Assembly (NCBI GenBank): GCA_961205875.1
Contig: OY540821.1
Coordinates: 2,976,001-3,040,000, forward strand
From: Sialis fuliginosa
Taxonomy: Eukaryota > Arthropoda > Insecta > Megaloptera > Sialidae
Direction of reading: 5' to 3'
DNA length: 64,000 nucleotides
A program made the translations under genes and the position numbers. A model generated the notes under the pieces. The model was not told the DNA's origin, searched no databases, and worked only from the letters and a program-made list of their open reading frames with translations. Shown here one piece after another: positions 45,428-58,221 of this stretch (positions within the stretch are counted from its first letter, which is position 1; the number at the start of each line of letters is the position of its first letter).

Positions 45428-48400
45428 TTATTGTACTTGTTTTGGGTTTTCTAACATCCCCTGTCTCTGTCGCTGAAATGCTGCTTCGCGTTTGTTAACA
45501 AAGTATCCCTCTAACAACGTGGCTGGTATGTACAGTACGTACAGTAACACAGGTACTACAGGTATTGCGTAGTACCAGACAGTACCGTGTGCACTACTGT
45601 TAAATACACACCACAGTGTTGTTAACAGAACACACTGTAATGTGTACATGGTGTATAAGAAGATGCGTTCAGATACTTTCCAACAGACGACACGGTTAGG
45701 AGAATACCAATAATAATAAAATATAAATGTTGTGGCGGTCATCACACTGACTCGAATACTTCCAATTATAGTTTGTTGTTTCTCTCTGCGTTCGCGATAC
45801 CTGGTCACAGCTACGACACCCCATTGTAGCAACAGACTCGTCCCCGCCACTGCTGGTGAAACTGCGAATCCCGTTGATACAACCAACACCCGGGAACCTG
45901 TAATAACAACTACACTGTTCAAATATCTGCAGTGTATTCCAAGTTGATTAAGACATAGGAAATTTAACATGGGGACAATTAGAAATGTTGTAGTAACCTT
46001 TGGTCAAATTTAACAATGTTTGATTGGTGCATTTTGAAATGCGACCTCGAAACTAACTGATACATTTTAAATTAATCAACAGTATTTTGTTTTCAACTTA
46101 AATAAAGAATAAAATACATTATTAAAATTAAAGTAAGCATCCTAGATAAAATTATAATTTTTTTTTTTGGCAAATATAAATTTGAAAACAAAATACTAAT
46201 GACTACTTTATTAAATTTTGTGGCGGCATTTCAAAATGCACACATCGTTAAATTTGACCAAAGGTTACTACAACATTTCTAATTATCTCCATGTTAAATT
46301 TCCTATGTCTTAATCAACTTGGAATACACTGTATATAGACCGGGAGCCGTTAACCCCCAAAACATACGTCATCGAGTTTCGGGCTGAATTATATGCCAAA
46401 TTAAAGCTATAACAAAGTACTTTTTAAATCTTTCGGTCGGTCAGCTCATATTTTGGTAGTTTTGTCAGTCCGACCAAATTTATCTTTAAAAAAGTTCAAT
46501 TACTTACGGGGTGACCCTCTCCCGATTTTGTTGCAATTTCATATACTAATAGTCCAATCAATTCTAAGGGACATGTATTTTTTTATATGAGTGATAACGG
46601 CCATTTAAGGGGTGAAAACATCCCTTAAAATTTTACGAATTTTTCGTTTTTTCTCTATAACACAAAAACTGTACATCCTAGAAAAAAGTGTTACAATCAT
46701 AAAAACATTGTTTTTTTTATAAGCATTTCAATGGTATATAGTTAAAAAAAATTTGAAGGAGGTTTTCACCCCTTAAATGGTCATTATCACAATACTTCAG
46801 GAACTGTAATTACAAAATAGATTCATCGAAACGATTTGATTTTTTAACACGTAAAACTAGACAAAATTACGAATTTTTTATAGTATTGTACGAATTAATG
46901 GAATCATTATGTTTTTCATTTTTTGTATATAATGTTTTGGGGGTGTTTTTCATACAGGAGGGTTGAATCTTTGGTGCCAATCGAAGGCATGATGAAAATA
47001 CAAATCGATATGGGAACACTATTTGAATAAATATACAGGGTGGGGCAATAGTGTGTGGAAGTTCGATAGCTCGTAGACCATAACAGATAAAAAAAATTCT
47101 AATGCAGATGTAAACTGTGGGTAAATGCGCATACATAGAAATTATTTTCAAATATACAGGGTGCTACAAAAAAGTGTGGCACGCTTAAGGTAATTTTTTT
47201 TAAATGGAATGCCTTAATTATTTTTGCATATTTAAAACTTCTCTTGGGATGTTTATTCATATCAAAAATATTAGCCCCATCTGATGTCTGGTTTAGACGT
47301 AATAATATATTTTTCAAAAAAATTGACTTTTACATTACTCCACTTAAAAATTCACCACTTCCGCGGCCGCAGCTTTGAAGACAAAATTAAATATGGACCT
47401 TATTGTAGGAGGTTGGTGGGTGTTTTCGTTTAAATATCTTAGAGCCACCATGTACAGGGTGTTCAAAATTAATTTTCAAATTTTGAGAACTTCAAAGTTA
47501 TTTTTCTCAACTATTTCAAATAGAACACCCTATATATTTTTTAATTATGTTATGTAGAATTACATAACGAACATTTTTTGTTTGTTCATCCTTATGGTTA
47601 TTTGTAACCATTTTTGAATTATTGAGCAAAAAGTACAAAATTCAGCAATATTTACTTAAAAAAAATTATTTTTTTTCAAATAAAATAAAACACCATGTAC
47701 AGGATGTTCATGCTGGCCATAAAAACAGCTTGAATTTTTTTCAGCTAGCAAACAGATGCTTTATTATTTTATTAAACACAAACAACCAAAATAATTTACA
47801 ATCATATAAATTCATTAATGAGCAGTGTGAAATTGAGAATGAAATATAAAATGCTGTTTTTATGGGCAACATGAACATCCTGTACATGGTGTTTTATTTT
47901 ATTTGAAAAAAATTATTATTTTTTAGTAAATATTGCTGAATTTTGTACTTTTTGCTCAATAATTCAAAAATGGTTACAAATAACCATAAGGATGAACAAA
48001 CAAAAAATGTTCGTTATGTAATTCTACATAACATAATTAAAAAATATATAGGGTGTTCCATTTGAAATAGTTGAGAAAAATAACTTTGAAGTTCTCAAAA
48101 TTTGAAAATTAATTTTGAACACCCTGTACATGGTGGCTCTAAGATTTTTGATATGAATAAACATCCCAAGAGAAGTTTTAAATATGCAAAAATAATTAGG
48201 GCATTCCATTTAAAAAAAAATACCTTAAGCGTGCCACACTTTTTTGTAGCACCCTGTATATTTGAAAATAATTTCTATGTATGCGCATTTACCCACAGTT
48301 TACATCTGTTATGGTCTACGAGCTATCGAACTTCCACACACTATTGCCCCATCCTGTATATAAAAATGCCAACCCCAAGGAAGAGCAATTCTTCGACAGA

Positions 48401-51400
48401 ACTCTGCCCCCTGCCACAAATCGAAGGAAATGTTGAAATATTTCCTGAATAAGGAGGTAACTGTTTTAAATTACCCGGGAATTCACCCGATCTGAACCCT
48501 ATTGTGAATTTATAAGCCATTTGCAAAACTAGACTGCACTACAAAAACAAAGACGATAGAAGCGGTCGTTCAAATTTGGTATTGGGATGAGACGATCTTT
48601 GAAAACTGTCAAAAACTAGTGGAGTCCATGCCAAAACGAGTAAAAGCAGTTATTGAAGCCAAAGGGGGACATATTTACTATTAATTAGCGTAATGGTATT
48701 TGTATAATTTTGTAAAAATATTATTTTACAAGCAACAAACGGTTTTACCATAATAATTACCAATGATTCCATTAATTTGCACAGTACTGTAATAGCTCTC
48801 TCTCTTTTACAACTCACGCAAACAATAAACATACAAACGACACTAGCTTTGTGTGTCCCTCAATCAAACGCGCTTTGTCATGCCACTGTTGTAAATTGAC
48901 GATAATGAGTACTTACCAATAAGGAGGAAAGGGCAAATAACCAGTAAGGGTATTTCTTTAAATTCAACGTTGTTTGCCATATGTGTTACATACGAATACT
49001 GTACTCTTGCTACAGTAAATACAGAGAATGCTATGGAACCCCACCGCAATATATCTGTAATGTTAACAATGTATGTTATTTGTATATATTGGAAAAATAG
49101 TTTTTCAACTATTGCGAAAAATGCATTTATTGTAATGTTTATTACATATCTTCAACGTTTTCAGAAAACTGGTTTGATTGAACACAATTTGAAATCAACT
49201 ATTTGCAACTACCTTTCTATTTTTGAACTATTTGCGACACTTTTTACTGCTTCGTTTGCACTAATTATTATTAAATCGTGAAAAAAAACTATTTACCAAC
49301 TATTTTCCGAAAAAAATTCAACTAGTAACTATTTCATTGAAATTAACAACTATTTTTCCAATATCTAGTTATTTGTGATATTCTACAGATTTATATACAG
49401 GGTCACGCTAACGGGAACAATGTAACGTAGACAACGTTGTAGACATTTACCTACAACAGTGCACTAAACTATAGTAGAGTCGCTCCAGTAAAAGTTAGGT
49501 TATAGTCGGGGAGGTAAGCGACAAAAATTGCAACTACTTTATAAAGGCTGATTTTTTGACATTACGTCACATTTGTGGTGTAGAGATACAGCCTGCCGTC
49601 AGTCAACTAGTTTCGTTAGCGTTTGGCGCAGGGGCGGCTTTATTTTTGTAAAAATGTTGCAACTACTTTATAAAATCTGAAAATTTATTTGTAAGCAGTA
49701 TACTAAGTAAGAACCCCTTTTATCATAATCAACCTTCAAAATCTTACAACCGGGCGCGTCAGCAGCGCGTTTAACTTAACGAGTTTAACGCGCAGCGATA
49801 CTTTAAGTTATTGTAACACAGTTGACGACTGTGACTGTACAAAATAATTTTCATAATATCGCCATTGTTTTAATGCAGTTTTTTTTGTCAAACACTTCAT
49901 GAAACTAAAAGAGAACTATCAGATAGATTTGAAACCTCATTTGGAAGTGCTTGCTAGCAAGTAAATTTTTTAATTTGTAATACCGAACATAAGTGTAGAG
50001 CAAAAAAAAAAGTCACTATAATTTATAAGAAAGAAATATACAAAGTGTAGGGCAAAAAAGCAAAAAATAAAAAAAGATATTTACAGTTGAATTTTTTTTT
50101 TTAAATAACCCCTGATTACACTATACTTACTCATAAAGATGGAGTCCTGGGTTGCATTCTCTATATTGTACAGTATAATGCTCAGCTGTAGCGTTAATTG
50201 GGGCAACGCTTCCAGATAACTATCACCTATCTGCAGTTCTATTAAATTGTATGTTTTTACTCGACTATTTTTTTGATCCATCTTATTTTTTAACAATAGT
50301 ATCAAGTTATTGAAAGCAACCACAACTGACGCTAAAGGAACAATGCTGAGAATAATCAGTGGCCATTTCCTTTTTGTAAGTTGTTGATATAACCATGTGT
50401 TTCGACTGTAGTTTAGACCACATCTATAAAATAATAATGATATATTGTTATCTTCATTATTAACATAATTTATTCTCAGAAATAATTAAATTTCCTGAGG
50501 GTTATTTTTGAAATCAACCCATTTAAAGACAAATTTTCTAAACAAAAACTCTTAATTTACACTAAACAGTGTAAATCTACTATATATAACGAAGTGTCCT
50601 CACTTACTGACTGACTGATAATCATTTTTTTGACCATTTCCACTCATCGGAGAACCTTGAAATTTGGTATATATATTCCTTGGGGGTTAAAAATACCAAC
50701 TAGTGGGCCTTTTTTGAATAAGTTTATAAATGGGGTAACAAGGGGCCCCCAATTTTTCAAAAAAAAAGTAACAATTTTTTTATTATTTTTTTTTATATTC
50801 CTTGGGCAATATAATGTAAGGTTCAAATTTCAGATTTAAATAAATAAATAAATAAATAAAAATTATCAAAACGAACATCGATATTAGATTTTTTTAATTT
50901 TTTTTAAATACTTTGGTTAATTGACAACCATGAACCCGTATCTGATTTTTGAAAAAGATATGTTAAAGAGGAGAAAATAAACAAAATACGTTTACATATA
51001 ATGTTCTTTAAGCATCTACTAAATTAATTGTAAATGTCGTAACTATGGATACATAATATTTTATTGATTATTTTTAAAATTTGTGTGTCAGTGGCCATTT
51101 AAAATTTTAAAGTGAATGTGTTTAATATGAACAATAAAATATAACAAAAAAGAAATATAAAGAACATAACGAATAGAAAAATATGCACAACTCTAATGTA
51201 ATAAATAATTCAAATTTTCATAAATAAATTTGACAAAAAAATTGAAGACAAACAATTACAGAATTTGGACACATATGAAGGGTTTTAATTAGTTTCATTC
51301 GATCTGGCGGAAAAAATATCATGGGGATGGGGGTTTCGAAATCCACGCGAGCGAAGCCGCGGGTAGCAGCTAGTTATATATACTCATCCAAACAATTAAA

Positions 51401-54247
51401 GGAACAAGAATTTAAACATTTTTTTGGGTGTTTTTTGAAGTGCTGTATCTTTGTGAAAAATGGTCGTATCGAAATAAAACAAAAAGCATTTTAAAGCTTC
51501 AAGTTTCTAGTTTTGAGATTTTTTAGCATAATTTTTTTTGAGTTACGGTTATCGCGCAATCAAAAGAAATAGTGGGACACAAAAATTTTCCAATTTTTTA
51601 AAAAAATTTTAAGGGTCCTCGGGCTTGGGAAATTTTTTTTCAGTTAAACCAATGCATTGGTCAGTTAACATGTTTATTCAGCTTTAATCGGTCCGGAAAA
51701 ACGGTTCGATGGATCAATTTAAAAAATTACAGGGCTATTGGAGGTACATTAAGCTGTAAAATCACCTGGCAACATTAATCTTCCCATCAATATTTGTAAA
51801 GTAGCGATAGATTTACTAAAAGAACATAAAAGGTCATTTTTTTGTACTTTTTCACACTAATGGTGAGAGTAAAAAAAAATTTTTTTCTAATAAAGTCATG
51901 AAAGGGTCTTGTAGGAAATTTATTCAAGTTTTTAAAACTGACCTTAAATTTACTGTTTAATCATTAGTTGCTGATATATTGATGATCGAAGACAAAAGAA
52001 TCATTTTTCATTTAAAGGCAGATATCTCGGCGAAAAAAAATTGAGAGAGACCAAAAAAAAAGCAAATTAAAGCTGAATAAACAAGTTAACTGACCAATGC
52101 ATTCGTTTAACTGAAAAAAAAATTCCCAAGCCCGAGGACCCTTAAAAAAAATTTAAAAAATTGGAAAATTTTTGTGTCCCACTATTTCTTTTGATTGCGC
52201 GATAACCGTAACTCAAAAAAAATTATGCTAAAAAATCTCAAAACTAGAAACTTGAAGCTTTAAAATGCTTTTTGTTTTATTTCGATACGACCATTTTTCA
52301 CAAAGATACAGCACTTCAAAAAACACCCAAAAAAAATGTTTAAATTCTTGTTCCTTTAATTGTTTGGATGAGTGTATATTTATATATTTACCTATAGCTT
52401 GACCAATTTAAAAGTAATCACGGTCGGGCAGAAACAATTATTTAGGGCATTAAATGTTCTATGGATCCCTAGCCGGATTTTATTTTATTCGGTGTACAAG
52501 GTCTTCTTTGTGGTTGTCGAAAAACATGAATAATTTTACTTAAAATTTTCTAATACTTAGAAGTTTGAGTGCTTATAACTCAAACATTTTTCGAGATTTC
52601 GACATAAGGTGCAACGAATTATTTAGGGCACTCTTCTCTATTATAAATTAAAATTTTAATTTGAAGTTCAATTAAAGATATATTAAACACAGCAGGCATG
52701 GTTTTCAAACTCGTCGCTAAATGATTTTTTCGCGAGCTCTATTTCAATAGCTATTTATGATATATAATTTTTTAAAACACCATTTTGTTCGAAATTTTTT
52801 CAACTTTAAGATTTAATAAAACCTATTTTATCCTAAAACTGATAATTCTAGTGTTATTCCCAAATAACTGATTTTAGACAGCTTTTTTAGCTCCTAGAAA
52901 GTTATACACCACCCTTCGAAAGGGGGAAAAATTATTGCCATATTCTAATATTCTATACATTAAAGTCTACCAATTTCTTGCGCCACTCCTATATGAAATT
53001 GTCTGACAAGTGGACTAAAATAATAATACTCGAAATCAAATATTTTTTACCGTTATCTAATATTTTAATTTTATAAAAAACTCACGTCCAGTATTATCAA
53101 GTTTAACTAAATGCTCCTTCAACTAACTGTCATATTATTAACAGAACCAAGCATAATATATTTAATCAAATGGGTTTTTAATTTTCTACACTATGTTTTT
53201 ATAACGCATATTATGTACATTTTTTCATTGAGAGCCTTAATACATATTGATCTAAATCACGTTTGTCATATACAAAATTTATGTTAAAGAAGCATTTAGC
53301 GCTAAAGGAGCTTTAAATTGGTTGATAATACTGGGCATCAGTCTATTCTACACAACTTTAACTAAATGACAATATTAGATGTAGTGTAGAATGTTGTATT
53401 GATAACAATTTAAAACAAATACGTTTATTATCACTCTCTGCAATATTATATTTGAAAATAATCTCGTTTATTATTTGTATAAAAGGGTTATTATTGTTTG
53501 TACTTACATGTGATGTAACACGTATGTGTTAAACAACGCCGGCCCCAACACAAACATCATTGTTAATGTCCCATACAGATACTGTCCACTTAGATAATAT
53601 TGAAACATTAACCACACGTCTGTTCCTACATCAAATGAACCAAAGACAATGCCAATAATCAATGTAAAAGAAGTCCACAAACGCCTTTTGAGAGTAAATT
53701 TTTCAGAATAGTCCATTTGTTGCAAACTTGCCTCAATATCACTCGATTCATCCGGTAGGTTAACATCATTACTATGGTCTTCATATTTACCAGAACTATT
53801 TACTTCTGAGTTGCTATTTTCATCTATAATTGCTTCAATTATACTTACAAAAACAGCCACTTTTTCACGGAGTTCTTCAACAGTTATCGAGAGTTGTGTT
53901 GGATTGGCTTCAAAGTCATCATGTTTGCTGTAAACATCTTCGATGGTAATCTCGATGTAAGAAATTTCATCTTCAATATCTGGTAAAACTGCTTGTCCTA
54001 TATCTTTATTTATATTAGATTTGTCCCTAATCACACATTCAACGATTGTTTTTACTTCCTTTAGCTCCTCAAAAATCTCAAAGAGTTCTATCAAGAGCGT
54101 ATCAATGTCTTTACTATCACTATCACTGTCTACATATTTAAACTTAGCTATTCTATCACGGATATTTAACATTTCTATTTCTTCTATACTAGTTGTATTG
54201 TTTTCGTTGTCACCGATATTTGCCTGTTCTTTAATTGTTACTTCCAT
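45428..54247 (-). CDS. XK-related (Xkr family) membrane protein, four exons
   Basis: Exons are 54247-53508, 50423-50131, 49054-48917 and 45897-45428. All junctions are GTAAGT...AG and the phases fit (2, 1, 1), giving a 546-residue protein. Exon 1 has an acidic cytoplasmic N-terminus (~185 residues), then the first membrane pair with SFDVGTDVWLMFQYYL, the XK-family start. Exon 2 has the conserved GDSYLEALPQLTLQL. Exon 3 adds a short helix pair. Exon 4 has IGSRVLVVSTGF, more membrane segments and a basic tail. XK-family members include phospholipid scramblases and XK itself; which subtype this is cannot be told, and no caspase-site claim is made. Introns of 3.1, 1.1 and 3.0 kb are filled with transposons. 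ATTAAA near 45393 may be the poly(A) signal. The third acceptor (45897) was chosen for phase and family alignment; an alternative lies 12 bases upstream. Confidence 0.82.
45930..46331. mobile_element. 402-bp foldback MITE, copy 2, in Xkr intron 3
   Basis: Same length and ends as 4388-4789, with the body in the opposite orientation. Its left edge is only about 32 bp from the splice acceptor of the last Xkr exon. The right side is followed by TA. Confidence 0.8.
46332..46878. other. Xkr intron sequence, nothing recognised
   Basis: AT-rich, with repeated phrases like AAGGGGTGAAAACATCCCTTA (in parts, near 46608 and 46757) that suggest old dispersed-repeat text. No open frame of note. Confidence 0.45.
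46945..48684 (+). pseudogene. Tc1-type transposase fragments
   Basis: Before the palindrome, 46975-47020 encodes VPIEGMMKIQID, the mid-catalytic region of Tc1 transposases. After it, 48474-48684 encodes PGNSPDLNPI, the best-known Tc1 block, then a stop in place of the expected Glu-Asn-Leu-Trp context, a frameshift near 48555, and a C-terminal stretch ending before TAA at 48682. Clearly dead. Confidence 0.8.
47036..48356. mobile_element. 1321-bp nested palindrome with CAGGGTG ends at several levels
   Basis: Outer ends CAGGGTGGGGCAATAGTGTG (47036) and its complement (48356) are TA-flanked. Inside lie further inverted ends: CAGGGTGCTACAAAAAAGTG (47157/48256), CAGGGTGTTCAAAATTAATT (47455/48126) and CAGGATGTTCATGC (47700/47882). 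The left arm has ~168 bp not found in the right, near 47290-47440, including GCGGCCGC. No coding. Confidence 0.85.
49055..50130. other. Xkr intron 2 with MITE fragments
   Basis: 49803-49985 is a decayed copy of the right half of the 5252-5579 MITE (TACAAAATAATTTTCATAAT, GTGCTTG). CAGGGTCACGCTAACGGGAA near 49399 looks like another mobile-element end without a visible partner. The rest is not recognised. Confidence 0.5.
50576..51373 (+). mobile_element. 798-bp nonautonomous Helitron in Xkr intron 1
   Basis: The 5' end TCTACTATATATAACGAAGT is a Helitron-type TC start after an A; the 3' end has the hairpin GCGAGCGAAGCCGCGGG, then AGCAGCTAG followed by T. So it is an A^T insertion without duplication. 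The 5' region also has the ACTGACTGACTG and ACCTTGAAATTTGGTATA phrases common in insect Helitrons. No Rep/helicase. Confidence 0.8.
51381..52374. mobile_element. 994-bp foldback MITE with ~308-bp near-identical arms
   Basis: Arms 51381-51688 and 52066-52374 are inverted and differ at only about a dozen positions. The ends read (C/T)ACTCATCCAAACAATTAAA and the element is flanked by TA. It starts 7 bp after the Helitron end. The ~375-bp loop has no coding. Transcription of the Xkr intron would yield a long hairpin RNA. Confidence 0.85.
53096..53337. mobile_element. Short MITE with CCAGTATTATCAA ends
   Basis: GTCCAGTATTATCAAG at 53096 mirrors TTGATAATACTGGGC ending at 53336. Arms continue with AAATGCTCC and its variants. 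It is in Xkr intron 1. Confidence 0.55.
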
Positions 54248-55019
54248 TGTTGATAAAAAAATAATAAATCATTAGAACATGCCCGAGATAAAAAATACAG
54301 TAAATACAAATTATATATGAATATTTATAATTAAAATGTAGGTTCTGGTTTTATAATCAAAAATACACTTTTTTCGAATAAATTACTGTATATAACTTGT
54401 GCTGAACAAACAATGACTAAGAAGTCACAAAGACTGGGACAAATATCACTTGAGTTATATATGTATCAGAAGATAACGTTATCAATGCAAGGGGTGTCTT
54501 ATGCCGTGTTTAGACAGAAAAAACAAAACAGCTACATCGTGTCTTTTTGACAAAAGTCACTGATCTGGTATTATTTAACTGGATAGTGGATACCTATGGA
54601 ATTACTACTAAACCGGATGGCTAAATTTCATACTTTTTTAACAGTATCGTTTCCATTTGCGCATGCGCGAGACGCAACACTGAACTCAATTTTTATATAA
54701 TACATTACAGGTATTCGCATGTTAAATAAGTGTATTGTAGTTGATATACAATCGAACTTGTATGTATTTATTTATATATTTAACAAATCAATTTGATAAA
54801 TTTGAATTTCGAACATCCGTTGACGCATGCGCATAATCAGTTTCGGTTGTTAGGAAATATTCAATTTCAGCCATCATGTCTGACTTATCATCAGTCCAGC
54901 CATGTCAATGACAAAAGTGTAATAAACCCTATGCATTTTTAAATATGGTGTGTTTTCAAACACCGTGTTGCTGTTTTATTTTCTTTGGTCTAAACATCGC
55001 ATTACAGTTCACAAGTAGT
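54248..55019. other. 5' flank of the Xkr gene, nothing firm
   Basis: No clear promoter motif or coding was recognised upstream of the Xkr ATG. A 5' UTR exon or promoter presumably lies here or further right. Confidence 0.4.
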
Positions 55020-55199
55020 CAGGGGCGGTCCAGGCTAGTCACCGCCCACAAAACAACAACAGATATTGGAAAATAAGAAATAATAATTTTGATTGAAAAA
55101 AGGAAGGACCTTTCTGGTATCAAATATAATTGAATTTTCTGCATCCCCCAGAAATTTGCCGCCCGGTTGCTGTACACTCCTACAACGTGGGCGCCCCTG
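55020..55199. mobile_element. Short hAT-like MITE (CAGGGGCG ends)
   Basis: CAGGGGCGGTCC at 55020 and GGGCGCCCCTG ending at 55199 are inverted hAT-type ends. The flanks do not give a clean 8-bp duplication, so the insertion is older. Confidence 0.55.
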
Positions 55200-55638
55200 T
55201 AAATAGATTGCAATACAATATCCTGACACTTCTTTCTTATAGTTTGATATTATTCATTCTTATGTAATATGTAACTAAGATAACGTAGACACATATCGAT
55301 GGTTATTGAAAATGATAAACAGAACAGTTGTACATACAAGACATTAGGAACGTACACCAAAACTCAAATCGAACACTCGATACAGTCAAGTACTTTGTTT
55401 ACAAGACGTTATCGTTTTAAAAAAGAATTAATTTTCTTAATTTTACAAGATATGAACAAAAAAGATTAATATAAAAAATATGGTATGTTCTTAAATTGTG
55501 CGGACTTATTCTGCTATGATTGGCACACGGTTGTAGTGTATCTATCTTTTTGGTGTTTATTTATCAAGTCACGTTGTTTTTTGGTTTATTTAAGCAAAGA
55601 GCATTACATTTTTTTCCTCAAACTAGACGTTCATTGAT

Positions 55639-56462
55639 CAGGGCCGTGGGCCGTAACTAGAGGCTCGGGAGCCCCCCTTATAAATTTTTTTGAACAATTT
55701 TGAAGTATGTGACTATTTTCGAAAAAATAAGTTTTCCAATAAAAATGTGAACGTTTTCAAATTTTAATTATTAATATTTTTTGTAAGCAATGAAAACTAC
55801 ACCAGTAAATAAATTTTTTGAAAAAAAAACAATTTTTCATATCGAGCTGCATAGAACTCGATTTATGGTGCAGTCATATTAGCCAAATTTTTCGTACCTT
55901 GTTGAAAAAACGACAATTTTTACGGTTTTCCGTGTACAATTTTTTTTAAATATCTCCAATTCTATTGGCCGGATTGCAAAAATAAAAAAATCATTTTATT
56001 AAAATTCATGTTATGAAATTATAAAACTAAATTTTTTAAAATCTTATAATTTTATTACAGAACCTATTTACAACAAGCAATAAAATCGATTTTAATAAAA
56101 TTTTGGGGAAAGATATTCCTTATGATTATAAATATGTAAGTGTGACAAGTTCCAAATCAAAACGGCTAAAAACACATTAAAAAATAAAAATTGACTCGTT
56201 GATATCTTGTAAGCAACAAATGGTAGAGGGACATTATTTTTTTGTAAATTTTGTATTTACTATGCGATGGCGCTAAAGATAATTCTATAAATGTATTAAA
56301 CAATTTTTTTTTTTTAGTTTTTGTTTTTGAAAAATTTTCTCCTTGTTGAATCAAAATGAGTTTAACTCAAAACTTTTTAAATCCGATTTCGTAAAAAATA
56401 TCTACCTTTTTCGGGGGCCCCGGGGCATAGCCCCGGCTGTCCCGGTGGTAGTTACGGCCCTG
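55639..56462. mobile_element. 824-bp hAT-type MITE, CAGGGCCGTAACT family, copy 2
   Basis: Perfect 8-bp duplication TCATTGAT (55631-55638 and 56463-56470). Ends are CAGGGCCG and AGTTACGGCCCTG; the body is the same as 20143-20933, including GAGCTGCATA and GCGATGGCGCTAAAGATAAT. Noncoding. Confidence 0.9.
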
Positions 56463-56836
56463 TCATTGATGATTATTAACATAAGAAAGGAAAAAATCAA
56501 GGCCAAAAACCCTTCCTCTTTAAGAACTGTTTCTTATTTTCGTGAAATAATCAGGAAGGTTCGTATATTGAAGTCATTTTTTCAAAAACAGTGATAGTTG
56601 CCAAACATTCTGAAGACGATTCAGAATATAACCGCGAAAGCCTCATTGGTGGTGACAACCATGGGGCAGGGAATAAATGTACTACAGTATCTCTATGAGT
56701 ACTTTGGTTTTTATGGAACCAGTTCTGGAACTATTTGAATCCAGTAAATATTGACTAATATTAATTAAATAATAATATTCGATATTTTACAAGCATTGAT
56801 ATTACATTAATATGGTTTCAATACAAACTATACAGT

Positions 56837-57280
56837 CAGAGGCGTATTTATCATGGGGTCATGGAGGCCATGGCCTAGGACGGCAGATTGAGAGGGGCGG
56901 TAGATTTTTTTAGCATATTTAAAAAAAATATAAGGAAACCAAAAATGAGTAGCAAGACTAAAACAAAAAAAAAAGGTCTTCAAGTTTTTATTTCTCTATA
57001 TTACAAACTTTTTACTTTATAAAATTTGAAATTTCAATTAACATGACTAAAAAAAAAGGTTATCAGTTTTTTATGTGGCTTATATTTTATATAAACTTCT
57101 CACTTTTCAGTTCATGTAGGAATTTTGACTGTTAAAAATATATTATATTTTCCCTTGGTACAGGGGCGGCAATTTTTTTTACCAGGACGACAATTTTTTT
57201 GCCCAAAACGACAATTATTTTTTACCCAGGGCGGAATTTTTTTTTGGCCCAGGGCGGCACTTAACGTAAATACGCCACTG
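56837..57280. mobile_element. 444-bp hAT-type MITE with internal ~20-bp repeats
   Basis: Perfect 8-bp duplication TATACAGT (56829-56836 and 57281-57288). Ends CAGAGGCGTATTTA and TAAATACGCCACTG. At 57160-57260 four to five degenerate units like CCCAGGGCGGCAATTTTTTT run in tandem, ending in the terminus. Confidence 0.9.
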
Positions 57281-57557
57281 TATACAGTGGTGAAATTATT
57301 TAAACACCTTTTAATTTGTAATAATATACATCGACACTTAACTTTAAATATTAAATTTAATTAGTAAAAACATCGAGTGCCTTGATCTAAATTGAGATTT
57401 CAATAATGTAACATAATCCCTGTTTATTGTTATTTAATATACTTTACTGATAGAAACATATCGATGATAATTGAGAAAGATAAGATGTGTAAATTTGAAA
57501 CACTTGAACAAAAAGTAAAATCAAACATGAAAGTTGTACCTTGATAATTTATGTTTC

Positions 57558-58221
57558 CAGGGGCACCGACTACATGGGGCTTGAGGGGCTCAAGCCCCCC
57601 AATAAATGTATGTCTTCTGCCTGTGTAGTTGATTATAATAAAAGTATATGAAAAGCATACGGCACCATCAACTAGAACCTACAATACAGTTGATTCAGTA
57701 CTGTCGTGCCAAAGTTTAACAGTTAATTGAGAAAAATATTTTAAGCAAAAAATTCTATATTGAAATTTCGGAACACACGTTCATATAAAGTTTTTTTTGC
57801 TTAAATTTGTTTTCTCAATTTATTGTTCAAGTTTGGCACGCCAGTTCTGAATCATCCTGAATGCATTCGGCCAGTCATATTTAGATTCATTTATATTATA
57901 TTAAAAATAATTTTTATAATAAGAATGTATTGTAATTTTATCTCACAGATACATTTTTAAAAATTACATATTTGAGAAATGAACGCGACGGTAAAGAGTT
58001 ATTTTACAATTAAAACAACTTGGCTGTTTCTTAGGTTAATAAATAAAATTATTAATTACTTAAACGAAAACAAAATCCGTGAAAAAATTGTTTATGATAA
58101 AAGCATCTTACGTCAACTTTATTGGGGGGGGGGGACTATATTATTATTTTGTCTTATATAAGGGACAAGGGAGTAAAAAAAATTGGGCCCCCCCAATATT
58201 TTTAACAAGTCGGCGCCCCTG
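57558..58221. mobile_element. 664-bp hAT-type MITE
   Basis: Perfect 8-bp duplication TATGTTTC (57550-57557 and 58222-58229). Ends CAGGGGCACCGACT and AGTCGGCGCCCCTG. An inner inverted pair (GTGCCAAAGTTTAACA near 57704 and its partner near 57826) is present. Noncoding. Confidence 0.9.

Larger units (their letters stand above)
46881..48789 (+). mobile_element. Tc1-like transposon relic, internally deleted and interrupted
   Basis: The left end TAGTATTGTACGAATTAATG and right end CATTAATTTGCACAGTACTG are inverted and both flanked by TA. Remaining transposase pieces flank an inserted palindrome (47036-48356). The N-terminal DNA-binding part is absent, so it was already deleted before or after the insertion. 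Confidence 0.75.

Noticed and set aside
48970-49281. Plus-strand 103-codon open frame over Xkr exon 3
   Set aside because: It is the antisense shadow of the real minus-strand Xkr exon 48917-49054, whose splice phases and family alignment fit.
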